Shown here piece by piece: positions 29,821 to 38,945 of a stretch of DNA of 64,000 nucleotides. The notes below the pieces were generated by a model. It was given only the letters and a program-made list of their open reading frames with translations, ran no database searches and had not been told where the DNA came from. A program made the position numbers and the translations under genes. The first letter of the stretch is position 1. The number at the start of each line of letters is the position of its first letter. This stretch comes from Bacteroidales bacterium (GTDB lineage: Bacteria; Bacteroidota; Bacteroidia; Bacteroidales; Paludibacteraceae): contig SUXE01000005.1 in the NCBI GenBank assembly GCA_015061115.1, positions 124,001 through 188,000 of the forward strand, in the 5' to 3' direction.

Positions 29821-30150
29821 TTACTTTGTAACGTCAGTTGAGACGCTTGTTGTCTGAGCTTCGTTTGTTGGATAAACGTAGTTGACATTTACGTTAACCA
29901 CAACATTAGGAGCGATTTCGATACGGATAGTCACACCGTCAGCCTCGATACTTTTGATCTTGCCGTAGATGCCTGTCTGTAGGATCACAGTGTCGCCAGC
30001 CTTTAGGTTAGCGCGGTATTGACGGATTTTCTTCTCCTGCTTTTTCTGGCTCCAGATCATGTAGATGAAGAATGCACCGAAGATAAGAATCATTGGTAAC
30101 ATTGAGCCTAAACCTGGCTGAGCCTGTAGTAGAATTGATAATAGATTCAT
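29821..30150 (-). CDS. yajC: Preprotein translocase subunit YajC
   Basis: 109 residues, normal length. A single N-terminal membrane helix (MILIFGAFFIYMIW, about 20-33) is followed by the conserved cytoplasmic part: QKKQEKKIRQYRANLKAGD, then VILQTGIYGKI and VTIRIEIAPNVVV. An accessory subunit of SecDF-YajC. It lies 17 nt after nusB. Confidence 0.94.
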   Translation of the reverse strand: MNLLSILLQAQPGLGSMLPMILIFGAFFIYMIWSQKKQEKKIRQYRANLKAGDTVILQTGIYGKIKSIEADGVTIRIEIAPNVVVNVNVNYVYPTNEAQTTSVSTDVTK

Positions 30151-30166
30151 TTTTTTCTTTTTTTAG

Positions 30167-31132
30167 TTATCTTGTTTTTGGTGTGATCACCGCAACTTTT
30201 GTCAATTTGTTTTGTTCTTTAAGATCTTTCACGATAGCGTCAAGCACACCGTTGATGAATGTTGAGCTTCTTGGAGTGCTGTAGTATTTAGAAAGCTCTA
30301 CATACTCATTCAAAGTGACGACGATTGGAATGTGAGGGAATGCGAAAAGTTCTGCGATCGCAGTCTGAAGGATGATTTTGTCCATGAATGCGATACGGTC
30401 TTTGTCCCAATTCTTGATGTGAGTCATAATTAGTTCGTCGTACTCAGTCTGGTTGTAGATAACCTTTGTAAGTAGAGTAAGGGCGAATGTCTCATCTGTT
30501 GGGTCGCTGAACTTAGGCATCAACTCGTAATCGTTAGGAGTAGTTTCTTCGTAGCGGGCGATTGTCTTCATAATGAAACTGATGACAGTCTCTGTGTCGT
30601 CGTTCCAATAGATCGACATGCCTTCCAACTCTTCTGTCAGCATTTTGTTAGAAGTCACCACACTTTTGTAGAAGCCACGTAGGAAACGACGGTCACAATC
30701 GTAGTCGTGCTCGCTTGCCTCTGCAGTCTCATATGCTTGAGAAGACAAAGCCTCTGCATATAGTGAGTTGATGATTTCAGGATGCTTGTTCCATGATAAT
30801 TTGTGCTCCTCCAAGAATTTGTTTAGAGTCTCGTTTTCTGCAAGTTGTTGTGCCACTTTGTTTTCTGCCAAAAAGTCGGCAGGGATTTTTTCTCCACTGT
30901 CAAAGTTGGCGTCGCCAGCCATTTGGCATCTTTTTGCAATAGACTCTTTTCTTGTTTTAGCATAATCAGACACTTCAACTGCAAGTCTTAGCAATAGCAT
31001 GTAAAGCTCGTAAGTCTTGTCGAGTGAGATTGTCAATTCATTCTTTGCGTCATTGACATCTTTACTGTTGCTCTTGTAGTACGAAAAAAGTATCTGAATT
31101 ACTTTGATTCGAAGAAGGATTCTGTTTATCAT
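30167..31132 (-). CDS. nusB: Transcription antitermination factor NusB (long Bacteroidetes form)
   Basis: 321 residues, about twice the ~140 of proteobacterial NusB; the long form with an N-terminal extension is usual in Bacteroidetes. The NusB fold is in the C-terminal half (about 200-310), with DKDRIAFMDKIILQTAIAELF and VTLNEYVELSKYYSTPRSSTFINGVLD matching the conserved helices. It binds boxA RNA with S10 (NusE) in rRNA antitermination. First gene of the nusB-yajC-ybbR-coaE-dxs-rhodanese unit. Confidence 0.93.
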   Translation of the reverse strand: MINRILLRIKVIQILFSYYKSNSKDVNDAKNELTISLDKTYELYMLLLRLAVEVSDYAKTRKESIAKRCQMAGDANFDSGEKIPADFLAENKVAQQLAENETLNKFLEEHKLSWNKHPEIINSLYAEALSSQAYETAEASEHDYDCDRRFLRGFYKSVVTSNKMLTEELEGMSIYWNDDTETVISFIMKTIARYEETTPNDYELMPKFSDPTDETFALTLLTKVIYNQTEYDELIMTHIKNWDKDRIAFMDKIILQTAIAELFAFPHIPIVVTLNEYVELSKYYSTPRSSTFINGVLDAIVKDLKEQNKLTKVAVITPKTR

Positions 31133-31153
31133 CTTTATTTCTTTTTAGCTCCG

Positions 31154-31161
31154 CAAAATTA
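31154..31161 (-). promoter_or_regulatory. -7 box (TAATTTTG) of the nusB operon
   Basis: On the minus strand TAATTTTG lies about 22 nt before the nusB start. The best -33 at 20-nt spacing is TTTC. Confidence 0.5.
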
Positions 31162-31309
31162 GTAGAAAAAATGCAAAGCTTGAAATTTTTTAGTGCAAAA
31201 ACACGATTTGTGGGGATTTATCACTTATTATTTCAGCGGCGGATTCTACTCGTTGTACGGATTGTATTCATAAAATTAATATGATACATGTTCATCCTCT
31301 TCTAAAAAT

Positions 31310-31338
31310 GTAGAGACGCATGGTTGGTGCGTCTCTAC
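31310..31338. repeat. REP-like hairpin (GTAGAGACGCA / TGCGTCTCTAC)
   Basis: A perfect 11-bp inverted repeat with a 7-nt loop, between the 3' end of porV and the nusB promoter. The GTAGAGACGCA arm is a familiar dispersed intergenic hairpin in Bacteroidetes and other genomes; here it may also stop porV transcription. Confidence 0.7.
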
Positions 31339-31377
31339 AAATCAATGTCTCATCTTTGCAGACTGTTTTGTGTTGTA

Positions 31378-32592
31378 TTATTCTGCAGAAGAATTAGAGT
31401 TGTCTACAAGTTTCTTTATTCCGTCGAAATTGAATCCAAGAGAGAAACGCAATGTCTCGTCAAGTGGACATGTCTTACTTGAACGAGATGCTATCAAATA
31501 TGCCGCATTGATTTCAAACACTCTCATTTTGAATCCGATTCCTGCTGCGAAATATTTTCTGTTTCCTTTAGTCTCATTCTCGTGGAAATATCCGAAGCGA
31601 GCCATAAACATGTCTCTATATGAGTACTCTGCTCCCAAACTCCATGTGACTTCCTTCATTTCTTCGCTAAAACCTCCTGAGTCGCCAAAAGATTTGAAGA
31701 TTCCTTTGATAGAACCCTCTGAACGGTATTTGTCCAAAGCCTTGTCATACTCCTCTCTGGTTTCGTAGTTATCCGAAATAGGTGTCGTAGGAACTAAAAG
31801 TTTGTTCAAGTCGAATGACACAGAGAATTTGTTGTAGACATCAACAGGATATTCGTAATTGAAACCTAATCTCCAGTTTGTCGGAATATATTGATCGGTC
31901 ACATGGTCATCATAAGACGCCGGTGTACCGATATTTGATATGTTTGTACCGATATTCAATTTTGCGACTCTTTTGTCAGACAAATCAAACGGACGGCTGT
32001 AGAATGCTGAGATGTCTGCGGCGACAGCCTTTGCCGCACTGTATGCCTCTTCATCTACCACACCGTTCATCAAATCTGAAAATATGAATCTTAGTGCTAC
32101 TGAAGCGTTCCAATACTTGCTCAATGCTCGTGAGTAGGCAACGTCGACAGCCATCTCATATGGTTTTGCTGTTCCTTGGGAAATGACATCTCCTGAAGGA
32201 CCAGGCATATCTGTCAAATTGATTTCTCCGTAAGAGAAGTATCTTAAAGAAGCAGATAATGCTTGTTTGTCGTCTAGCTTGTAGTAGCCAACAAGATATG
32301 CCAAATTGATATCGTTAACGATCTCTCTCAACCATGGAGTGTATGATATCGCTATACCTCCCTTGCCATCAATGGTCGCATATTTTGATGGATTCCAGTA
32401 TTGAGAGTATACGTCGGCAGATGTCGCTGCTCCCACATCTCCCATACCACCACCTCTTGCATCAGGGGCAATACTCAATGATGGTACTGCTGTCTGTAAT
32501 GGATTGAAGTAATCGCCTTTGCTTTCTGCGTTTGCATTCAACACGGATAGCATCATAGCTGTTCCTACCAAACTTGCATTTATTCTTTTCAT
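31378..32592 (-). CDS. porV: T9SS outer-membrane shuttle protein PorV
   Basis: 404 residues with a signal peptide (to about residue 22, ANAES). The mature start AVPSLSIAPDARGGGMGDVGAA and the following YWNPSKYA are hallmark PorV/LptO segments; the rest is a FadL-like barrel ending in a hydrophobic beta region. PorV binds the C-terminal sorting domain of cargo after translocation and hands it to the PorU sortase. It lies directly downstream of porU, as in Porphyromonas. Confidence 0.95.
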   Translation of the reverse strand: MKRINASLVGTAMMLSVLNANAESKGDYFNPLQTAVPSLSIAPDARGGGMGDVGAATSADVYSQYWNPSKYATIDGKGGIAISYTPWLREIVNDINLAYLVGYYKLDDKQALSASLRYFSYGEINLTDMPGPSGDVISQGTAKPYEMAVDVAYSRALSKYWNASVALRFIFSDLMNGVVDEEAYSAAKAVAADISAFYSRPFDLSDKRVAKLNIGTNISNIGTPASYDDHVTDQYIPTNWRLGFNYEYPVDVYNKFSVSFDLNKLLVPTTPISDNYETREEYDKALDKYRSEGSIKGIFKSFGDSGGFSEEMKEVTWSLGAEYSYRDMFMARFGYFHENETKGNRKYFAAGIGFKMRVFEINAAYLIASRSSKTCPLDETLRFSLGFNFDGIKKLVDNSNSSAE

Positions 32593-32643
32593 CTATCTAT
32601 TCTATTTTAGCTTTTCTACTTAATTAACGTGCAATATTACTAT

Positions 32644-35600
32644 TTATTGTGCAATTACCACGATTTTTTCTGTTTTTTCTGCAAAATCAGATTTCTCAGT
32701 GGCCACACGGATATATAGTAAATATAGACCTGGAGCGATTCTTCCATTCTCGTTCAGGTTCCACTCGATTTCCCAGATCCCGTCTGTTGGCTTGTCTTTC
32801 AATACTTTCTTTTGGATTACTCTGCCAGAAAATTCTGTCAACAAACATTCGACTGTTTGAACCTCATCAGGTCTGTTGGTCTTTATATATGAAGTGAAAT
32901 TGTCTTTTGCCGGATTTGGATAGACAGTCAGAGTCTCAATTTCCGGAGCCAAACTCTCGTTTACATATATTCGAATTGTGGATTCGGATGAGTTGCTTTG
33001 CAAATCCCAAGCTTTGATCTTGATGGTGTGCCAGCCTTCACTCAACGCATCTTCAATGTGGAACTCAACTTTTCCCTCCGTACAACTTGCGGTATTGTAT
33101 TTGAAATACGAATTTAGAGAAATAACATTCTTTGTGTTGTCGTCGATTGTCAAAGTAATGTTATGTCCAATACTGCTGCCTGTGGCGTTTATTCCATTTG
33201 CATCAGACAAATCCACAAAAATCATAGGATTAGGATTGACTTTGTATCCGTCCTTGAATTTTTCTCCGTTTGCTGAAACTATAATGTTTGGCCCAATGTT
33301 GTCTGGCTCAACGTCTGATGAACTTCCTCCAATAAGTATATATTTGTTTGCTCCCATCGCATCCCAACCGTTTTGCTCGTCGTAGGCATACATGGATAGT
33401 CTTCCGTAGTCAGTATTGTAGTTGATGTCTTTTGGTATAATCATTTGTAGCTCGAAGACACCATTTGTAATAACGGAAGATCCGGAATATAGAGTGCTTT
33501 GATGGTCTCGATAAGTGTATGGTTCTATGCCACTTTTATTTCCTTTCGTGAATGCTTTCATCTTTTTGTCTTTGAGCGTGGCATTTACAATTCCGTTGAA
33601 TTGTTTTAAGATATTGCCTGTCTCATCCTCAACATGACAATAAATTTTCACTTTGGACAATGCTTTTAGCGTGTCAGTTTTGACACTTGATCCATCTTTG
33701 TTCAAAGTCGCAATGGAGTCGACAACCAGATTAAGTTCGGGAACTTTTAATTTTAAGCCAGGGTCTCCCAACAAAATGTAGACCATTTTATTAGAGTCTT
33801 GACCTCTTGCTGTTTTTGCCGCTTTGTATATTTTACCTAGGCGGTATTCGTTCTCTGGATTAAATGTTTGTCTTAGAAAATCTTTGTCTAACGATAGATT
33901 TGGCGATGCGTAAGCTGTACGCACAGCTCCAATAGAGGCGATAGCTCCTCCGTTTGGATTCAGCATAATCTCCTCTCCATAACTTGATTTGAAGTCATCG
34001 AATTGTGACAGATTACAGCTTCCCGCAAACCATACAGGGTATATTTTATTGTATATCGACTGTACTTGCGAGATCGAATAAGAATGTTCCGCACTGATGG
34101 CGTTGTAGGAACTGTGCCCTAAATAGTTGAAAATCAAGGAGCCTTCTGCAAACTTCTTTGTTATGGCGGCTGTCACTTCAGGGTATCTGCGTGATCCTCC
34201 ACTCATGTCACAGGTGAAGTTGTCCCAGTAGAGACGTGTTATGTTCATCCTTGGTTCTGTGGATTCTGTGGTTACAATTGCCTCTTCCTGATGTGATATA
34301 AATGAGTGGTACCCGGATGTCGAATTTTGTTCTTCGTTGTCATCCGCCAATGCAAGAATTTTAGTCCTCCATTCTCCTGGCTCTAATGCATAGTATTGTT
34401 TTACTTTGTTGACAAGAGTCTCTGCTTGTTCTTTTTTTACGACTGGGAATCTTCCAACTCCTATGTTTATTTGTTTGTTTGTATATAGGTTATTGTATCC
34501 TAAAGTGCCGTCTTCAACATAACCAAAATAGTCGTCACTTGAGAAACTAGATGTTTCGTTTAGTGATCTGACGGATTGGTATGTCAACATTTTGTTGTTG
34601 TCATTTAACTTTAGTCTTCCTCTGTTGTCGTATGTTCCGTCTCCTATTAGCAGCAGGTATTGTGGATAAATTCCATATTCCGATTTGGCCGCTCTATCCC
34701 ACAGCATCTTCATTAGTGCTCTTATGGCTGTCGGGTCTGGCGTTCCGCTTGAAAATTCATTGAATACTTGGTCGGCAGTGACCACAGCAACACTCATTCC
34801 ATCCTCTTTCTGATGGAATTCAGCGATTTCTTTGGCTTGGTCAATGAATTCTGGATTTGTGACTACCATATATTCAATATCTTTAAGCGCGTGCAGATTC
34901 TGGTTGTTTACATTTCCTACAACTTCTGGTGTTGGAAAAGAACCTCCCCAGTTGACCACAATGTATCTTCCGACCGTTGGCCTTGTCTTGACTGTGAATA
35001 TCAAACTGTCTTTGTTCAATCTTGTTGGCACTCTCTTGACATCACCAATTTCCGACACATCCCAAACTTGAATGTTTGCTGTCGAATTCAATGCTGCATA
35101 AGTGATGTTTGCCTCAGATAAAGATGGACTTACAGGAATCATCTGGTAGCTTGTGTTGCCTTTCAAATTGCATTTTGCCGCGGCAATTATATAGTCTATG
35201 TATCCAGCTCCTGTAGTCGCTGCCGTAGTGTATTTATATGTGGCTGATATAGAATTAGATGCGGGTTGTGTGACTTCCGCTTCCATTGTCTTCTCGAATC
35301 CAAGATCATATTTGACAGCTTTGTCAAAGGTCGCTGATTTGTCGGTCAAATTTGTCTTTAAATTGAATTCTCCTGTTGCTGACGATGCTGACAATACATT
35401 ACTGTATATTTTTCCAGTTTCTCCTGCTATCAGATTTGTGAAAGAGAATGTGAATGTCTTGCTGTCTCCGTTGCTGAACTTGTTGCCGTACCAGTTTCTT
35501 CCAGTTTTGGAAATGTTGATGTCATCAAATTTCTGCCATTTGATGGCTGTGTATGTTGTCTCTTTGGTATTGTTTTCTGTCAACGTATCAGCGAATTTGA

Positions 35601-36054
35601 TTCTTTTCGCTTCTGTGTCCTCTTCGTGTAGGAAATAGTAGGAATAGTCGGATGTGTAGTTCTCTGTTATTCCGATATTGTTTGTCGCAGATGCATTTAT
35701 CTTTGTCAAACCGACTACACCTCTAAGGTAGAATGCGATTCTGTCTCCCAAATCCACGACAGGTTGGTCGGCCAGATCGTCGACGTAAAGGTTGCTTTCA
35801 GTAAAATCTTCGTTCAGCAATTCACCGCCATATCCGCGTAGGTGCACATTCTTCGGATTTGAGAATCCCATCTCACGCAACTCGCTGTAAGTGAAGGAGT
35901 AAAGTCCTTCTTCCTGTACTCGGATTTTTACTGTCTTTCCGCTCGACAAAACTGATTTGTCTGTATATGTACGCAGGTGTTGTGCACTGACTTCACTCAT
36001 GGAAGCCAATGTGATTGCAAACGTACATGTAAATATATCTCTTAATAACTTCAT
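32644..36054 (-). CDS. porU: T9SS sortase PorU (C25-family cysteine peptidase)
   Basis: 1,136 residues with a signal peptide. The gingipain-type C25 domain carries His647 (YLGHSSY) and Cys680 (FAGSCNLSQF), the expected catalytic pair, preceded by LLIGDGTYDNRG. The C-terminal ~90 residues (VYPNPAKDNF ... GLYLLYIRVATEK) form a T9SS CTD, retained in PorU. It cleaves sorting domains from cargo and attaches cargo to A-LPS at the surface. The giant protein at 1-13139 is a likely client. It begins 11 nt after the FAH-family gene. Confidence 0.96.
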   Translation of the reverse strand: MKLLRDIFTCTFAITLASMSEVSAQHLRTYTDKSVLSSGKTVKIRVQEEGLYSFTYSELREMGFSNPKNVHLRGYGGELLNEDFTESNLYVDDLADQPVVDLGDRIAFYLRGVVGLTKINASATNNIGITENYTSDYSYYFLHEEDTEAKRIKFADTLTENNTKETTYTAIKWQKFDDINISKTGRNWYGNKFSNGDSKTFTFSFTNLIAGETGKIYSNVLSASSATGEFNLKTNLTDKSATFDKAVKYDLGFEKTMEAEVTQPASNSISATYKYTTAATTGAGYIDYIIAAAKCNLKGNTSYQMIPVSPSLSEANITYAALNSTANIQVWDVSEIGDVKRVPTRLNKDSLIFTVKTRPTVGRYIVVNWGGSFPTPEVVGNVNNQNLHALKDIEYMVVTNPEFIDQAKEIAEFHQKEDGMSVAVVTADQVFNEFSSGTPDPTAIRALMKMLWDRAAKSEYGIYPQYLLLIGDGTYDNRGRLKLNDNNKMLTYQSVRSLNETSSFSSDDYFGYVEDGTLGYNNLYTNKQINIGVGRFPVVKKEQAETLVNKVKQYYALEPGEWRTKILALADDNEEQNSTSGYHSFISHQEEAIVTTESTEPRMNITRLYWDNFTCDMSGGSRRYPEVTAAITKKFAEGSLIFNYLGHSSYNAISAEHSYSISQVQSIYNKIYPVWFAGSCNLSQFDDFKSSYGEEIMLNPNGGAIASIGAVRTAYASPNLSLDKDFLRQTFNPENEYRLGKIYKAAKTARGQDSNKMVYILLGDPGLKLKVPELNLVVDSIATLNKDGSSVKTDTLKALSKVKIYCHVEDETGNILKQFNGIVNATLKDKKMKAFTKGNKSGIEPYTYRDHQSTLYSGSSVITNGVFELQMIIPKDINYNTDYGRLSMYAYDEQNGWDAMGANKYILIGGSSSDVEPDNIGPNIIVSANGEKFKDGYKVNPNPMIFVDLSDANGINATGSSIGHNITLTIDDNTKNVISLNSYFKYNTASCTEGKVEFHIEDALSEGWHTIKIKAWDLQSNSSESTIRIYVNESLAPEIETLTVYPNPAKDNFTSYIKTNRPDEVQTVECLLTEFSGRVIQKKVLKDKPTDGIWEIEWNLNENGRIAPGLYLLYIRVATEKSDFAEKTEKIVVIAQ

Positions 36055-36065
36055 ACTCTAAATTG

Positions 36066-36677
36066 TTATTTGACGCTGAAATTAAGCAGCTCTTGGCCTT
36101 CGATATATCCTTTGATTTCATCTCCGATCTCTACTTTGCCTACTCCGCTGGGTGTGCCTGTGAAAATCAAATCTCCCGTCTTCAAAGTGAAGTATTTGCT
36201 CGCCAACGACACAATTTCAGCTATTGATGTAATCATTTCACTGCTATTGCCAGACTGGACTATATTGCCATTCTTACTCAGACTAAAATTAATATTTTGC
36301 AAATCAGTAAATTCTTTTTTATCAATGAATTCTCCTATTGGCGCAGAATTGTCAAACCCTTTGCTGATATCCCACGGTGCACCTGCTTTTTTTGCGGCAG
36401 CCTGTAAGTCTCGTGCTGTAAAATCCACTCCGATAGTGATGGCATCAATATATCTGTCAGCAAATTTTGCCGCAATATTTTTACCCATTTTGCCTATCCT
36501 AACCACAAGTTCTGCCTCATGTTCTACCTGTTGAGAAAAATCTGGCAGATAGAATGGCTTGTTTTCACGGAGAAGAGAAGTCTCTGGCTTTAGAAAAAGC
36601 ACAGGTTCTTTCTTTTCTTCTTTATATAGTTCTGCATTGTGGGAACCATAGTTCCAACCTACACATATTATCTTCAT
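36066..36677 (-). CDS. Fumarylacetoacetate hydrolase-family protein
   Basis: 203 residues, the size of the short FAH/YcgM-type enzymes. Seen: the metal/substrate motif EHEAELVVRIGK, the segment YIDAITIGVDFTARDLQ, KGFDNSAPIG and the C-terminal LKTGDLIFTGTPSGVG. The family acts on acylpyruvate- or oxaloacetate-like compounds; the substrate here is unknown. First gene of an apparent FAH-porU-porV operon. Confidence 0.9.
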   Translation of the reverse strand: MKIICVGWNYGSHNAELYKEEKKEPVLFLKPETSLLRENKPFYLPDFSQQVEHEAELVVRIGKMGKNIAAKFADRYIDAITIGVDFTARDLQAAAKKAGAPWDISKGFDNSAPIGEFIDKKEFTDLQNINFSLSKNGNIVQSGNSSEMITSIAEIVSLASKYFTLKTGDLIFTGTPSGVGKVEIGDEIKGYIEGQELLNFSVK

Positions 36678-36701
36678 AGAATGTTAAAAATACCAATTTC
36701 G

Positions 36702-36709
36702 CAAATTTA
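36702..36709 (-). promoter_or_regulatory. -7 box (TAAATTTG) of the FAH-porU-porV operon
   Basis: TAAATTTG on the minus strand about 25 nt before the FAH start fits TAnnTTTG. Confidence 0.5.
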
Positions 36710-36832
36710 AGATTTTATTTTTCTTTTTTTATGTTTTGGCTCAAAATGTTTTTAACATATTACAAATACACTCCTATTTCGCATATTCCATGCTTTGGTC
36801 TTGTTGTGCCTCATTTCTTCTCTCAACAATTT

Positions 36833-37108
36833 TTATGTGGTATTTTTTGTTATGGTTGTCTTTGTTTTTTTCATTCCGATTTTTTTTGTCGTGTAGGATG
36901 AGAATCTATCTCCTAAAATCACAACAGTTTGTACTTCATTGACGTCAACATGTTGTCTTTCTGTAATATCTCGGTCCAACAGCTTTATTTCATTGGCCGA
37001 CAATATAGATTTGTTGTATGAACGTATGTTTTGTTCTCTTGATCCATTGATGGTCGATGCCACTGTCGTAGCAACAGCACACGACAATATTTTTCTTAAT
37101 AACTCCAT
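36833..37108 (-). pseudogene. Decayed duplicate of the porU 5' end
   Basis: A 91-residue frame whose start MELLRKILSCAVATTVAS... aligns with PorU MKLLRDIFTCTFAITLAS..., continuing with NIRSYNKSILSANEIKLL against HLRTYTDKSVLSSGKTVKI. It then jumps to VQTVVILGDRFSSYTTKK, which matches PorU QPVVDLGDRIAFYLRG about 65 residues further on, so an internal part is deleted. The bases around the two start codons are also alike (CTTAATAACT-T/C-CATACTC on the plus strand). It ends in low-complexity KKTKTTITKNTT. The ATG at 37108 is chosen by this alignment. A real small secreted protein cannot be excluded. Confidence 0.7.
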
Positions 37109-37237
37109 ACTCGATCCCCCTATTATAAATTTTAATACCGTAATTTCGCAATGTGCCGATCTATGCACAAATTTTATATTTTCATAATTATAACGTGAAA
37201 TGTCATGTGGTATTGTGTATGAACTCTGAAAAAGTTT

Positions 37238-37245
37238 TATTTTTG
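37238..37245 (+). promoter_or_regulatory. -7 box (TATTTTTG) for the SUI1 gene
   Basis: TATTTTTG fits TAnnTTTG, about 31 nt before the start at 37277. Confidence 0.45.
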
Positions 37246-37276
37246 TTTTATAAATAAGGAAACGAAAATTTAAAAT

Positions 37277-37609
37277 ATGGATTGGAAAGATTCGCTATCT
37301 GCTCTTAAAGGCACGTTGCCACAGGGAGATGCAGAACCAGTTGTTGAGGAAAAAGTGGAGGAGAAGGTAGACGCTCAGAATTTGATCGTTAGTTTTGAGA
37401 AGAAGGGTAGAGGAGGAAAGACCGCCACTATCATTTCTGGGTTCACTTGTGATTTGGAGACGGTGCATCAGATTGCTGACGTGCTGAAGAAAAAATTGGC
37501 TACAGGTGGTTCATACCGTGAGGAGGAGATCCTTCTTCAGGGCGACAAACGTGATGCCGCTGTGGAATGCTTGAAAAAACTTGGGCATAAGGCGAAGAGA
37601 GGAAATTGA
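37277..37609 (+). CDS. SUI1/eIF1-family translation factor (YciH-like)
   Basis: 110 residues. The C-terminal ~75 residues form the SUI1 domain (VSFEKKGRGGKTATIISGF, then KKLATGGSYREEEILLQGD and LKKLGHKAKRG); the N-terminal ~35 are acidic linker. Bacterial YciH proteins influence start-codon fidelity, though the role is not settled. Monocistronic. Confidence 0.93.
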   Translation: MDWKDSLSALKGTLPQGDAEPVVEEKVEEKVDAQNLIVSFEKKGRGGKTATIISGFTCDLETVHQIADVLKKKLATGGSYREEEILLQGDKRDAAVECLKKLGHKAKRGN

Positions 37610-37729
37610 ATTTAATTCATAATTCGTAATTCACAATTCATAATTGTTGGTGGAATCTTACATTCCATCAGTTGGAGATTGGTATTTCCATAACGCTGGT
37701 TTGAGTCGACTATTACGCATTATGAAATT

Positions 37730-38473
37730 TTATCTTTTTTTATTCAGCCAGTCGTAGTAAGCTTCTAGAATTTTACTTGACATGTCATCTGGATGATTTA
37801 TGTCCTTCTTAAGAAAATATATCTGTAGACGTGAGCCTCCCCATAGTCCCCAATTGTTTCTTATCCACATGCCTAAACTGAAATGTAAATCTATGGTGTC
37901 TTTTTTCTTTGGAAGCCCTTTGATGTATTCCTTGTCTTCCTCACTGATGATTTTATCTAGCTGAACACAACAATCTTCGATATCTTTGGGAATGTATACT
38001 CCGTTGATAGTGTCCATTTTTAAGCGTAACGCGTATTCTTCGTTTCTTTTGTCTTGTTTTTCTTTTCTTATTTTTCGCCTTTCTGTAAATCTTTCATTTT
38101 GTTTCTCCAGGTCAATTTCTTGGCCGTTCAAATAGCGATGATAAGACACTAAAATAGTCTCATAAATCTCATCATAGTTGTAGAATCCTTTCCTCTCAAA
38201 ATATTTCACAAGTCTCGATGGCCGTTCGTCTGTTTGTATCCAATGATGATAGAAATCCATATGAGGATATGTAAATTCTTCATGGTTGCAGATGCTGTCT
38301 TCGTGGAGAGCCTTGACCAACTCTTTGTCTTCTGGTTCTATGGTTTTATCTAATATACGAAAACAGCCATTTATGTTTCTTGGTATAGGATAGTCATTCA
38401 ACTCTTTTTCATATGCTGATGATAGCAGTGAATGAAAAGATAACAGAAAGATTATTACAATCTTAGTTTTCAT
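37730..38473 (-). CDS. Exported protein with two DUF6794 domains
   Basis: 247 residues, signal peptide to about residue 20. Two copies of the same ~95-residue unit: about 28-120 (IPRNINGCFRILDKTIEPEDK ... YHRYLNGQEID) and about 160-245 (IPKDIEDCCVQLDKIISEEDK ... MWIRNNWGLWGGSRLQIYFL ... YYDWLNKKR), joined by a charged helix. The second copy keeps the RNNWGLWGGSR signature. Function unknown; the family is common in Bacteroidetes. It ends next to simple-repeat DNA on both sides. Confidence 0.8.
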   Translation of the reverse strand: MKTKIVIIFLLSFHSLLSSAYEKELNDYPIPRNINGCFRILDKTIEPEDKELVKALHEDSICNHEEFTYPHMDFYHHWIQTDERPSRLVKYFERKGFYNYDEIYETILVSYHRYLNGQEIDLEKQNERFTERRKIRKEKQDKRNEEYALRLKMDTINGVYIPKDIEDCCVQLDKIISEEDKEYIKGLPKKKDTIDLHFSLGMWIRNNWGLWGGSRLQIYFLKKDINHPDDMSSKILEAYYDWLNKKR

Positions 38474-38519
38474 AATTGTTTGTTTATGTTTGTAAAAAAG
38501 TTTTAAATTTCCCCATGTT

Positions 38520-38945
38520 TTTGGCCAGTCTCCACAATTACGAATTATGCATTATGAATTATGAATTCCCATGCCAGTCCTCACAATTACGAATTATTAG
38601 GGCGTCCACAAGGGTTCGCCCCTACGAGCAAATTCAATTCCTCAGATGTATTTCCCCACAATTACGCATTATGCATTATGAATTATGAATTCCCATGCCA
38701 GTCTCCACAATTACGAATTATGCATTATGAATTATGCATTATGAATTATGCATTCCCATGCCTGTCCCCACAATTACGCATTATGCATTATGAATTATGA
38801 ATTATGAATTATGAATTCCCATGCCAGTCCCCACAATTACGCATTATTAGGGCGTCCACAAGGGTTCGCCCCTACGAGCAAATTCAATTCCTCAGATGTA
38901 TTTCCCAACAATTACGCATTATGCATTATGCATTATGAATTAAAT
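38520..38945. repeat. Simple-repeat block with two copies of a 64-bp REP-like unit
   Basis: No gene. The block alternates CCCCACAATTACG and AATTATGCATT/ATGAATT tracts with CCCATGCCAGTCC spacers. A longer unit beginning ATTATTAGGGCGTCCACAAG, with a GGGCG...CGCCC hairpin and ending ATGTATTTCCC, occurs at about 38594-38656 and again at 38844-38906, 250 bp apart. A shorter AATTCATAATTCG tract of the same kind follows the SUI1 gene at 37612-37650. Confidence 0.85.
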
